Source: Haemaphysalis longicornis
Taxonomy: Eukaryota; Arthropoda; Arachnida; Ixodida; Ixodidae
DNA length: 64,000 nt
NCBI GenBank assembly: GCA_013339765.2
Contig: CM023452.1
Location: forward strand, 158,046,977 to 158,110,976
Reading direction: 5' to 3'
Shown piece by piece: positions 10,874 to 21,800 of this stretch. The position numbers and the translations under genes were made by a program. The notes below the pieces were generated by a model. It ran no database searches, was not told the origin of the DNA, and was given only the letters and a program-made list of their open reading frames with translations. Each line of letters opens with the position of its first letter. Position 1 is the first letter of the stretch.

Positions 10874-11620
10874 ACCATATCGGAGATGCTGCGGTGAAAT
10901 CGCTGTCAGCCCATTTGTTTGGGAATAGTTTTGTGGGCAGCTGGATGTGGTTTTGTAGACAGTAGGAGCCCCGCAACGAACTTCTGTGAGCGGCATTGAG
11001 AAGAATGTTTTCTTACGCTCGCTGAGAAGGTTGAGTGGACGGCCGTGTAAAAAGAAAATGTCCATTAAAAATAAATCACTCCGCTCTGAAGCGCAGCCGG
11101 TATAAAGCAGAGCCGTTTCGGCGTATCCGGTGAAATGCTCCACCACAGTGACGATCCATCAGGTACCTGCCGCTGTCACGAGCACGGGCCCGAAAAAAAT
11201 CAATTCCCACCACGTGGGAAAGAGCGTGAGGGGATGATAAGGGTTGCAAGAGACCTTCAGGTACGGGTGTTTTATGTTATCGGTGGATGCAAGCAGCAAA
11301 AGATGAAAACATACATGGCGAAACTGGTGATTAGGTCAGGCCAAAGAAGCGGCTCTTCGCGTGGACGTACAAGTTCGCCTTAATCAAACGGAGAATCACG
11401 GTAACCCATCTGTCATCGGCGGGGTTGTAATCCGTACAGAGCGCCATTAGGAAGACGGAATTTGTCGAGTTGTTGATGCGAGTGGCTGTTAGAAGGCTGT
11501 GCCCAGCCGCCGAGGCTATGGATCAGATCACGGCAGTACGTGTCGGCTTGCTGCAGAGAGATCAGGTTGTTCAGGAGGTTAATTGCAACAGGCTCCGCAG
11601 GTGCAAATGGCAAGGCTAGA
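10874..11620 (-). pseudogene. Ty3/gypsy integrase fragment (copy A only)
   Basis: On the minus strand, HVVGIDFFRARA and VEHFTGYAETALL (about 11,146-11,230) match the first catalytic Asp block of a retroviral-type integrase. HGRPLNLLSERKKTF and YKTTSSCPQNYSQTNGLT (10,900-11,060) match the second catalytic block and the HKTT-x-YHPQTNGLTE motif. Frame breaks and a shifted YHPQ region inactivate it. An RNase H-integrase linker piece lies at 11,413-11,613. It ends abruptly at the Penelope fragment (10,873). Copy B lacks this block. Confidence 0.75.
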
Positions 11621-11639
11621 AAGCTAACACACCGGAATG

Positions 11640-12235
11640 CTGATCATACCGCGGCGACACCAGGCAGCGAGAAAGTTCGCTTGCGTCTAGATGTTAACTC
11701 CGTGACCAATGTGTCACATAAAATCATACTCCTGCAAGCGGAGAATTCAACGAGACAGGCGCCCCGACAAATGTTTCATTGACGGCAACCAACACAGTGC
11801 GGGACAGTCAGTCACAACAGAGAAATGAGGTACGTATAAATACGGTCTAAGTATTTTGAACGACCCAAACACAGCAAGCATTGCATTTCCATTGCAGTGT
11901 AGTTTTCCACGGCAGGTGTAAAGTCCTGCTTGCGTAGGCAACACCTTGCTCTATTAACAATACGTTGCGCTGTAGTAACTGTGCAAATACAGTGTCCATT
12001 GCCGTCCGTCTGAAGTGCAGCAAGAGCATTATCATCAAAGTTGCAGAGAACCGGTCCAGAAGTCAAAGCATTCTTGAGCGCCTGCAATGAAACTTTAAAG
12101 TCACCACGCCAGGTAAAAGGGGCCGCAGACGCTATAGTTCGTTGAATGGCAACGCTATTTTGGAAAAATGGTGCATGAACCAACAAAAATACACTCAACA
12201 AAAAAGGTGGTCAGACCAGACTCTCGGCAAAGACT
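11640..12235 (-). pseudogene. Ty3/gypsy RNase H fragment (copy A)
   Basis: The minus-strand frame 11,812-12,201 reads FTWRGDFKVSLQALKNALTS, GPVLCNFDD, QTDGNGH, CLRKQDFTPAVENYTAMEMQ. These match the end of the RT and the RNase H module of gypsy pol. The canonical LTDASxxGxGAVL region is altered and a frameshift lies within it. No LTR is seen. The upstream side is cut by tandem repeats at about 12,300. The orthologous piece in copy B is 47,975-48,530. Confidence 0.8.
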
Positions 12236-12299
12236 TTTTTTTTATTCTTGGAGACTCTGGTAGAGTCTCTACCGCTACAGACCGCTACAGACGTTTCTG

Positions 12300-12990
12300 T
12301 TTGCGCAAGAATGAGTCATACAATTACCCGCATGAACTCTCTATACAGCTGGGTAGTATGCCGTATATCTCGGCCTGCCTACTTCGTGCAGTGCGCAGCT
12401 TACGTACCCCCAAAAAAGTGGGTGTGTAAACAGATGACAATGACTGGGTATTACCTGAGGGATTTGTAATCGTTATCCATTATCCCAGTTTGTTCAAGGA
12501 ATACTGCAGTTTTTTACAACCGAGGCAAATGGTACACAATGCCCTTTCCAGCATACCACAAAATCTCTTTCGCAATTACCGTGACAGACGCTGCACTTTG
12601 CAAGGGTAATCCATATAATTCGCCCCCATGCTCGGAGTCGGTACAGCTGGGTAGTATATTTCATATCACGGCTTGCATAGTTCGTGCCGTACGCAGCTTA
12701 CGTACCCCACAAAAAAGGAGGTGTGTAAATACAAGACAAATACAAGGAGGTGTGTAAATACTGGGGATTATCCAGAGGATTCGGAATTATTATCCATTCA
12801 CTTACTTAAATCAGGTCATACTGTAATTTTCACACAAAAGAGGCAACTGGAATGTGATAGCTCCCTATCATACCACAATATCTCTTGCGCAATTATGCCT
12901 TCAGCCGCGCAAATTTGTGCAAGAATTATCCAGAGAAATAGCCCAGACGAAATTTCTTTATACATAGCGTTGTACCTGCAATCTTAAAAA
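12300..12990 (+). repeat. About 298-bp tandem repeat, 2-3 units (copy A)
   Basis: CAGCTGGGTAGTAT recurs at 12,346 and 12,644. Each occurrence is followed by GTGCAGTGCGCAGCTTACGT-like sequence and a GGTGTGTAAA tail. A third, truncated unit runs to about 12,985. Copy B has units at 51,445, 51,745 and 52,034. No coding frame is conserved. The function is unknown, and it may be a short satellite seeded inside a dead gypsy element. Confidence 0.75.
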
Positions 12991-14727
12991 TCTAACCAAT
13001 GATCTGAATTCCGGCGCATTTCGCGTAACCATGTTGTATGCAAGATACGGGAACGACTTTCTTGGTATAGCTTCGCCGCAATGATGGAAGCTGTAAAAAC
13101 TCACAGCGGCGCTTGCCGCCTCCGTTAGTTGCCGACACCGCACTATCCAGATACACCGCTCTTTTTGTCCTCGGACAGTGTTTACTTTTTCTTTTGGCGA
13201 CGTCAAGAAAGACCCCGCAGCAGTAGCGTTCCGGCATAGAGCTCTAATATGGAGATTGTAATGTAACGCTATGCCCCACCGCTCTGCCCATGCAACCCAA
13301 ATAGTAACGCAGCAGCCATCCATTCGCACAAAACGCCAAGAAGGGAAGGCAAAAAGACGACAGCTGGCGCGAATAAAAGTGAAAAAGAAAACCACATTTT
13401 GGGGCACTGCAGATATGGTTTCCCAAAACGGAGAAGCGCTGTGGAAGCCAGACAACGTGACATTTTTGGCGCAGGGGTTTCTAACGGCTGGATCAAAATA
13501 CTCTCGGAGTTTGCGTTGCTGCCTCGAGCGTGTCCCAGACTTCCGAATATCTCAAAAGGTAAAGCGAATCGATAGGCGCAAGTGCTTCGCCTATGCATAA
13601 TTTTGATTGTAAAGAAATATTACCGTGCTTCCTGAATCACACTGCACCTGTCATTTATGTCTCTTACAACGATAAGACAGACTATCGGCAGTAACTCGAT
13701 TTCTGGGATAAACCGTGACACAATTTGACATGCACAGGGCTTCAAAATTCCTTAAGTCGCACATTTTGTTGGTAATAACCCTACACCTTCGCTTACGATG
13801 AGGAAATTAAAGACAAGTCACTTGACGCTCAGGTATACTGCGTACGGATGTCGCTGAACTTCGCCAGAATGAATTTTGTGCTACTGGTAGTAGTACGATG
13901 TAGCTAAATATGTCATAAATCGCACCGGGCCTATTTCGACTTTGTCATCAGTCATCGCCGTTTCGGTTTACGCTTTTTGGGGTTAATTTCTTCATCTCTC
14001 TGTTCCAATACTCGAGGACCTTAACAAATTACCTTTTAGGTCTGTCTTTATTCTAAAGCTGAGTTACCCCAATATTCTGCAAAGCGACATTCCAAGCAAC
14101 GTTGGACGTTGAACGTGCCTTCACTAGATCCGGCCAAAAATTGGTACAAAGAGACACTTAGCTCATTATGGAATCTCGCCTACGAGGATGTTTGACTTAG
14201 CCACGCTTGCTTGCTGCAAACCATCTTGCAGTGCAGGCCACGTGCCATAACATTTAAAGAAATATTCTACCACATGCTTGAGAAACTAAACTCATAGAGC
14301 ATGGCATGTGGCCAAAAATAATATGGATGTATCTAAAGTAATGATGAATCAACGTGCCAAAAGTTTCCTGTTGAGCATGTGTAAACAGGTAAGATAGAAG
14401 AATATAATTATCTCGAACTAGTCGTCTGTGCTGATTCCAAACCCGGAAGAAAACTCCTACGCAAAATAGATATGGGCGGAGAAGCACTCGACAAACACCC
14501 CCTAATAATTACAAACAAGTTATACAACTTATAGCGGTAAAACTGAAAACGAGAGTACACAACCAATGGGCCCCGGCGGTCATTACAATGGAGGAGAAAC
14601 TTGGCGCGTTACTGAACAATTGAAAAGGTACTTACGTCGGCTCATCGTCAAACGGAAAGACGAATGATAGGAGTTGCACTTAGGTACAAGAAGTGCGGTT
14701 TCTGTGCCAGGGAGCAAACTAGAGTTG
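12991..14727. other. Shared unassigned tract with an A-specific insertion
   Basis: The stretches 12,991-13,755 and 14,081-14,727 align with 52,350-53,175 and 53,175-53,815 in copy B. About 320 bp at 13,756-14,080 are absent from B. No protein family, SINE or terminal repeat is recognised. Long frames on opposite strands at 13,269-13,600 overlap each other and are not conserved in B. Confidence 0.45.
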
Positions 14728-16140
14728 ATAATCATCATACATCATCGGCATTACCAGCCTATCTACCCCCACTCCATGGCAAAGGGCTCTCCCATTTTCT
14801 TAAAATTATCCCGGTCTTGTGCTAACTGTGACCAATTAATCCGCGCAAACTTCTTGATCTCACCTGCCATCTCACCTCCTGCCGGCCCCTGCCACACTTG
14901 CGTTCTGTAGGGACCCACTAAGTTACCCTTAATGACCAACGTATTTCTTGCCTTCGCATTACAGGCCCTGCCCACGTCCCCTTCTTTTTCTCAATTTCTA
15001 CTAAGATGTCCTTAACAAGCGTTTGTTCTCTGACCAAATCCACTCTGTTCTTGCTCATCAATTTTCCACCTATGATCTTCTGTTCCATTGCTGGCTGAGT
15101 CACCATTCATGTTGAACGCTCTTAGTGAGCCTCGATGTTTCTGCTCCAAGACAATGGCTGGCGGCAATTCAATATCTGGGAATGCCTGCCGAATGCACTC
15201 CACCCCATTCTCAATCTTCGGATTATCTCTGTCTCATGGTTGGTGTCCGGGGTAGTAACTTGGCCTAAGTAGATATATTCACTTACCACCTCCACTGCCT
15301 CGCCACCTATCTCGAACATCTGTGGTCTACAGAGGTTATTGATCATTATTTCATTTTTTTTGCATGTTAAGTTTCAGACCACCGTTCTACTCTGTTAGTC
15401 CGGTGCGGTAAGCATGCTTTGAAATTCGTCCCCTGAGTTACTTGGCAAGGCAACGTCATAACTAAATCTGAGCTTACTGAGGTATTCTCCATTTATTCAT
15501 ACTCCCACCCGTTCCCAAACCAATGTTCTGAATACTTCTTGTAAACATGCGGTGAATAACATTGCAGAGATTGTGTCTCCTTGTCTGACGCCATTCCTTA
15601 TAGGTATTTTACTGCTCTCCTATTGGAGGATGAGGGTAGCTGTGGACCCACTGTAAATATCCTTTAGTATTCTTACATGTTGCTCGTCTACACCCAGGTT
15701 CCATGATGCCTGAATGACTGGTGAGGTTTCGACAGAATGAAATACTTTCTAACTATCTGCGAAGGCTGTATATAGGGGTTGAGTGCACGACACGCACTTC
15801 TCTACCCCCTGATTGACCGTGTGAATATGGTCCATTGATGAATAGCCTTTACAAAAACCCTGTCTGTTCTCTAGGTGGGCTGAAATCTAAGGTGGCAGAA
15901 ATTCTGTTAGCGCTTACCTTGGTAAGTACCTTGTAGACGACTGACAGTAAGCTGATCAGCCTGTAATTTTTCAAAGTCCTTCATCTCAACTTTCTTATGG
16001 ATTATTATGGAGATTCCGGCACAATCGCTGTCATTAGCATGGCGTGTACAGGGTTTCCAGATTTACTAGTAGAAATTGCCCGCCATCATTCAAGAGTTCT
16101 GATATTCAGCAGGAGCTTTGCCCCCTTGCATTTCGTTCAA
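14728..16140 (-). pseudogene. RTE/BovB-like LINE fragment, 3' end outward (copy A)
   Basis: On the minus strand the order is EYLSKLRF, a degenerate catalytic box, NSGDEF (about 15,420-15,490), then VVSEYIYLGQVTT (about 15,260-15,310). Next come LRVT and EIEKKKGTWAGPV (about 14,940-15,000) and W-x-QLAQDRDNFKKMGEPFA (about 14,770-14,850). This is the C-terminal half of an RTE-clade reverse transcriptase and its tail. The FADD box is FSYD here but intact in copy B. The 3' end at 14,728-14,760 is next to a short CATCAT-type repeat, as usual for BovB/RTE. It is 5' truncated. Confidence 0.8.
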
Positions 16141-16199
16141 ACCCAATTTCCTTCCAGTAGGTGATGTCCTAGTTCAAATACAGATAAAGAAATAACGTT

Positions 16200-16445
16200 G
16201 GGCTGGCAAAGTATTTAGGCGCAACGACAATCATTTAAATACCAGTGTGGCAGGGTATATACAGAAGAAGGGCAAGAACTATTAAAGAAGTTCGCAGGCC
16301 AGGAAATTATGAAGTAAGGAAGTTCAGAGGCAAGGAATGAACTCGATCGGGACGAGATTGGAGTGGTTAGAGGGCAATGGGAGAAGCCTTCGTCCTCCAG
16401 TGGACACAATCGGCTGTTGATAGCGGTGACTATGATGATATTAAG
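16200..16445 (+). mobile_element. RTE/BovB-like 3' tail in opposite orientation (copy A)
   Basis: The plus frame gives MGEAFVLQWTQSAVDSGDYD at 16,377-16,436. This is the RTE C-terminal signature (GEAFVLQWT) running into an imperfect ATG/GAT-rich tail. Together with the minus-strand fragment that starts at 14,728, it makes an inverted pair with both 3' ends facing outward. Copy B preserves the same arrangement (53,820 and 55,560-55,620). Confidence 0.7.
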
Positions 16446-16604
16446 AGGCGTGGATGCAAACCTATCAGTTTCGAATTAACAGCCGGTGAATGCACTTTCC
16501 ATCGTTCCGTTTTCAGCAATTGTGGGTGCAGCGTTACTTGGGAAGACCGAGAGGCCGTTCATGAAATGACGTGTAGCTGCTGCCTAACACCGCAATCACC
16601 TCGT

Positions 16605-16700
16605 TTTAAAACAGCGCGTAAGGCAGAACAAAGGAAGGAACAGACGACACAAGCGCTGACGTACAACCTTCGTAAGCGCTTGTGTTGTGTGTACAGGGCC
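16605..16700. repeat. Penelope-associated terminal repeat with palindrome
   Basis: GACACAAGCGCTGACGTAC is followed after an 8-base loop by TAAGCGCTTGTGT, so the AAGCGCT core is inverted. The left half repeats 8,990-9,045, beside the Penelope 3' end. A diverged copy is at 55,795-55,875. Homology between copies A and B ends here, so it may mark an old breakpoint. Confidence 0.5.
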
Positions 16701-18627
16701 GTTCACTTAAGGTACGAACAATGCGCAGCGTGGCTGTGCTACACAGAGCGCCAGGGCACAAGCCGAGGCCGCACATGGAAGCTTAGCGTCGCAGGCGCAT
16801 AGGGGATTGGAGGCGGGTCTTCGTGTCGTCTGCTAGCACGGGAGCACGCCCGGTTTGGCTTTGCTGCGAAGCGCGCGTAACTCTCGGCATGCTTGTAGCG
16901 TCTTAGCCCCCCGCGATCGCCTTGCGGGAATGCGCACTTCTCTGACTCCGCCGCGTCGTGTAGTAAGTGCGTACGCCTACTGAGCGCTTTCCCTTTTCAG
17001 GTCCACGGTCGAAGTTAAATGCATGTATTGTTGCAAACATTTCAGAACTGGCTTGGTTTTGTTTATGAGACACGCTGTAGAGGAGGGCAACATATATTTT
17101 TGCTCACCAGGATTTCTTTCTTATGCACTGATAGTACGCAGCACATTGGTGTCTGTGCATTTTGCCTCCGAGGAATTTTGGTCACAGAGACTGGGTGTCG
17201 ATCTCACGACTTTGTATGGATGAGTGTTGCATTTTTTCATATATATGTATATCGCGCATCGTCCAGATGTTTCAAGCACAATCGCCCTACTCTCCGGCCG
17301 AGTCCGGGACTGGTTCCACTCTAGTCTGCTACATTTTAATGGATATGGCATTGCACTGCCTGCCTGCCTAGTTATTGGGAGACAGCGTCTGTTCCCTTGG
17401 GTTGCCACCTGCAACGTATCCTCCTTTCTGGTAGCACCCAGAATTCGTCGCAATGGGCTTACGTGAGTAATGAAGCTGTGGTCACCAGTTCCATGCTACA
17501 CAATTGTGGAAAAGCCTCTCTGTTCTTGGGGTCAACAAATTCTGCATTATTTTTTTCACCACCCTCACGCAGTGTCTAGCCAAAGGTTACGAACTCAACA
17601 ATCACCAATATGTTCAATAAGTTTTCAATGTGGTTAATAATGCAAGCAATGCCTTGCATATAACAAACAATTGCATTGTGGACTGAAAATATTCTAATTT
17701 CTTTTCAAAATAATGATATTTGTTCTCGATTTCCAAGAGTTCGTTGATCACAATCTCAACCGAAATCGAAAGACTTAGCATATGACACTCCGATCAAAAA
17801 AAAATTAAAGAAGCTAGCACTTACGCACAAGAATTGAATGGCGAAGCTGTTGTAGGTGAGAATTGCCGGACACCGTTAAGTTCGAATTGAATTTCTTATT
17901 TCCATAGTTTAGATTCTAGTAATCATCGTCATATGCATCAAAGAGGTCGTTGTCTTCTTAGCGGCGAGTGGTGAATGGAAAGTCATCCTCAGCATTGTAT
18001 CCTTCCACCATCTCTTCGTCATGATATCAAGGCAGTGGTGGCGGGATCAGCAAGTCGTCGCGGAAAGGGTTCGCACTGCATGTCTTCTATTATCCATAAT
18101 GGCTTCCAGACAATGTGGCGGTAACGGTGACCTCTCTCGAGCAGGATGTCTTTTCATCTTTAGCCTTAGATCTTTAGCAGTAGCGCAGGAGTTGTATTTG
18201 TAGATGCTTGGTAACGGTTGATGACAGCGCTTGAGGTTTTTTTTTTTTTTTTTGCTAAAGCCGCTCCACGATCCGGAGTCTGGGTGGTCTCCTGAAGGCA
18301 GGGGCTCATGAGCGCTCGGCATTATCTTGCTCCTCGCGGGTTTTTGGCAGTTCATTTTTGCTAAATTCATAGTGGGTGACGGGGACGCTCGGCGGTCACC
18401 GCGAGGCGCACGCCCACGTGTGCTCAGAATCTTCTTGGAATTTTCTCTGCAACGGCGAACTTGCGGCCAGTACAACAGCTGCGCTGTTTAAAAAGCGGGT
18501 AAGACGGCATATCAGGTCATGTGGCATCTGATTTAGAGAGAACACACAGAAAATAAAACTTCGTTTCTTGACCCTGTTAATTTTAGTGTGCGCTAAGTCC
18601 TGAGAAACCCGCCAGGAATTGACCTAG
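16701..18627. other. Unassigned unique tract
   Basis: A CpG-rich stretch (16,710-17,010) ends in a pyrimidine run and CAG at about 16,990-17,000. An open frame at 17,224-17,466 ends at a GTGAGT. These resemble exon edges, but I recognise no protein family. A T-run of about 18 bases is at 18,236-18,253. Nothing else was seen. Confidence 0.3.
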
Positions 18628-18830
18628 ACCGCCACGGTGGCTAATGGGTTAGCGGGCTTGGTTTTACTTAGCCGTGAGACCAATTTTTGATCCCACTTGC
18701 AGGTGCCGTTTTTTAAAAGAGGCGAAATGGAAGAACGCGCGTTTGCTGCACGGTATCACTGCACGGTAAACAGCCTTAGGTGGTTATCCATAGCCCTTAT
18801 CTAGAGCGTCTGCGTAGCGTTTTGGGCGAA
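18628..18830 (+). mobile_element. Ruka-type tRNA-derived SINE, degenerate
   Basis: CCGCCACGGTGGCTAATGG followed by GTTAGCGGGC is the A-box head of the tick SINE. A mutated B box (TTTTTGATCCC) follows at about 18,682. The body has the order known for Ruka: AGAGGCGAAATGG, CGCGCGTTTGCTGCACGG, TCACTGCACGGTAAA and TTAGGTGGTTATCC. No clean target duplication is visible. Numerous substitutions suggest an old insertion. Recognition is from remembered tick repeats, not an alignment. Confidence 0.75.
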
Positions 18831-21800
18831 GGAACTTTCGCAGTCATATGAAACTTTTTTCTTAGTTAATGGTTAATCGCACGAAGGAAAAAGATTTCTA
18901 AAAATAACGAATACACAGAAAAATGCTTTCGAAAAATGAAATTTTCAGCCTACCTCTTCATTCTTTGTACAGTATTGCCAACACGCTCAAAGAAAACGTG
19001 AAAGAGTGTAATCGCATAGCGCAGGAAATTGAGTATGACACGGAAGTGATCCTTCAAGCGAGCGCGGCTGACGCTGTCAGCTCCAAGGTTTCAGCTGCTT
19101 TCAACTACATATCGTAACCTCCGCTTCACTGTAGAAGAATGTCTGTGCTTTCACTCAGTATTTTTTGTGTTATTCACGTGTTCCATTGAGGTCGTTTTTC
19201 TCAGGCTTTTTTCTTTTTTTGAAGGAAAGCGGATACAAAATTGCTGGGAATACAGAAGAGAATATAAAACAGCGTGTAAAATAAGCAACTTTCTACCAGA
19301 CGCAAATATGTGTCTCTTGTTCGATTTAGAAATCCACGAAGAACACGTAGAGCGACTCAGCTGCAGCAGGAGTGATGTTATGGTGTTTCCTGAAGCGTAA
19401 ACTCAAGCGCGTCAGGAACAAGATGCTGCCAGCCCGATCTGCTGGAAGTTTGGAAGCGTTAAACGTTCGGCGAAAATTGCTATAGTTTATTTTTCTTTCC
19501 CGAACGTATTCTGTTTTGACATGGCTGGCTGGATGAAAAACGAAGTAAGCATGGAAGAAGCATTTCCCGGTTCATGTGCGCTCTTTAAAACCGAAAACAT
19601 TCTTAGGTGCATTCGAAAAACTTAGTGAATTAAACATTGAAACAAATTCAAGGCTAACGTATACCTGAAAAAAGTGAAGAAAATGGAAAACAAATCAACG
19701 CAGTTTTTAGATGTCTTTCTATGTTCTATTTTGTGAAAGCAACAAGTTTACGGTCTGCTGGTGTAGCGGCGAAACTTCGACCCCTTCCGGTACTTTCCTT
19801 TATTAACAATCCCGTCACCGTGAACCCGCTATGTCCTCCCACCGAGCGGGTCTCTAACATAAGCCATTCTTTCACCGTCTCTGAAAATATTCAAAGGAAT
19901 TTATGAACCAAAAAAGAAGTTTTGGTAGCACGAAAATGTCTTTCTTTCAGAAGGCAATATCCATGGTAGGAAAGCCATAAACTTTTTTTTTCTCACAACT
20001 GTGCAGCAAAAGGCGAGCATATATGATAGGGGTACTTTGGGATTATTTTGAGATACGAAAGGGCAGTGTTTTTGTTTCTTACTACAAAGAGATGGCTACT
20101 TACAATTCAGCATTCATTGACGCCCTAAGCTACGCCACTGGAGCGTTGCTTCGTGCCATTTCTTCCGGCACATGTACTGAGCCATGAGAGTACAAAGGCA
20201 TATCAACGATTGCAGTGTACACTGCAGTGGTAGTTTCTACTTCCTCATGGGGTGATTATTTCGACTTCATCGCCAGTCCTAGTTTTCTTTGTATGCAAAG
20301 CATAACTTTTGAAGTGATACTCCTGAAAAGGAACAAAACGTCTAAAAAAGCAACCATTTCAGGAGAGTTTGTGTGTACCACTAACTCTACGTATGTTCCC
20401 GAGTATGTTCCCCCGCGAGTTTATCCTGAGCGGCATGCTTCTACATTGGGGGCAAGAATTACTGTTGTTTGGGGGGGGGGGTTATGTTGAACACAAAAGA
20501 AAACTATTGCGACGACATCTCCTGGGAGACCTGGCATGTTACAAAAAAAAAAGATCTGGTGCTAGCCCTGCAACAATAGAGAGTAGTTGGGGAAGAGGGA
20601 AATAGTGTGGCGAGGGCACATGGGCACGCGGGCGGCGCTTCTTTATTCATGACGTCACACACGCGGAAGTTTTGCCATTGCGGGAGACGTAGCCGCCTTT
20701 GCAGATATTGGTAGTGTGGTGACCATGGCTCCTCTTCTGTCGGCGCATTGTGACGGCGCTCCTATATTACGCATTCATTGATGCTTGAGCCCCCTTGAGA
20801 GTGTCCTCGTGTCCAGGTCCATTGCCCGAGTCTCTCGTGAAATTCTTGAGAAGCGTAGCAGATTTCGAAAGAAATTTGTGGAAGTTTTGACTGATGATTG
20901 TTCTGAAAGGTGTGATAGAGGTATTCTTGTATTTAGAAACTCAGCCATGTGGTGTTCATGGCTTCTAAGTTCAGCTTCGTGAAGTGAAAACTACTTACAT
21001 ATACTAAAGGGGGATTTTAAGGCAAATGTTTGAAATTTGTCGGCAGAGCAGTCTCATTTAAATTGATAAGTAAGACTACACCACTGTAGCGCATAATGTC
21101 ACGCAGTAGCAAGATAATGGAAACGGTGTTTCTAGTAGCCTACGCTCGCAGCCTAATCACTGCGCCATTTGGACGTTGCGCAAAGCTGCTTTGAAGATTT
21201 TCCTAATATTCTATTTGTGCAGGGAATTACATGCAAGAAATTCGCTATTGCTGCAACTTTCGCCGGGGCGGCTGTTTGGCTTTTCAAATTTTCTACGGAC
21301 GATAATTGGTTACTCTTTGAAGTGTTGAGCATCAATATTTCAGTGTTTAAATATCGATATAGAAAGAGACGGAAAGTCCAGTAGCGTAGAATGAAAGTAT
21401 GGGAGTAGTCTTTTATGCTTTGTCTTTTAAAAAAAAATTATATTTCGATTGGTAATGTTAACTACCATTTCTTATTTTGGTAGGAAAGAACTGGAGGAAA
21501 AAGAACATCTATAGTGAGGGCGGAACCCACGTCTTCTCGTTACACGTCGTATGCATTACCAATTTGGCTGTTTGATCGATGGCATTAACCACCACATTCT
21601 GAGGTAATACGCTTAGTGCAATTCGACTTTACGCTTCAGCGGAGTACCCAGTCCAGAAACCACGTTTCTTTAGCTAGACTCGATTTCTGCTTTTTAAGAT
21701 AAATATCCAAGAAAGTGGAGGGTAGTTAGTCTGGCTTTAAAGCCTACTTGATATGCCTACGAATCGATAGACACATATCACATGCGAGCAGGTTAAATCG

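Larger units (their letters stand above)
30..16700 (+). repeat. Copy A of a large direct duplication
   Basis: This segment is collinear with 33,640-55,875 in the same orientation. Shared landmarks in order are the THAP-like exon (822 and 33,996), the transposase core (1,648 and 34,822), the CpG-rich tract (4,770 and 38,580), the foldback element (5,810 and 39,600), the gypsy RNase H fragment (11,640 and 47,990), the roughly 295-bp tandem repeats (12,346 and 51,445) and the RTE pair (14,728 and 53,820). Aligned stretches differ by roughly 15-20% by eye. The left boundary is fuzzy and may lie before the window start. The right edge is near 16,700, just after a short palindrome. It could be an old segmental duplication or two copies of a large composite mobile unit. 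Confidence 0.85.

Noticed and set aside
13269..13600. Two overlapping 109-codon ORFs on opposite strands
   Set aside because: Neither frame is preserved in the copy B alignment (52,720-53,000).
16950..17470. Host exon (pyrimidine tract plus CAG at about 17,000 and an open frame ending at GTGAGT near 17,466)
   Set aside because: Splice-like motifs of this quality are common by chance, the frame matches no known protein, and overlapping antisense frames are equally long.
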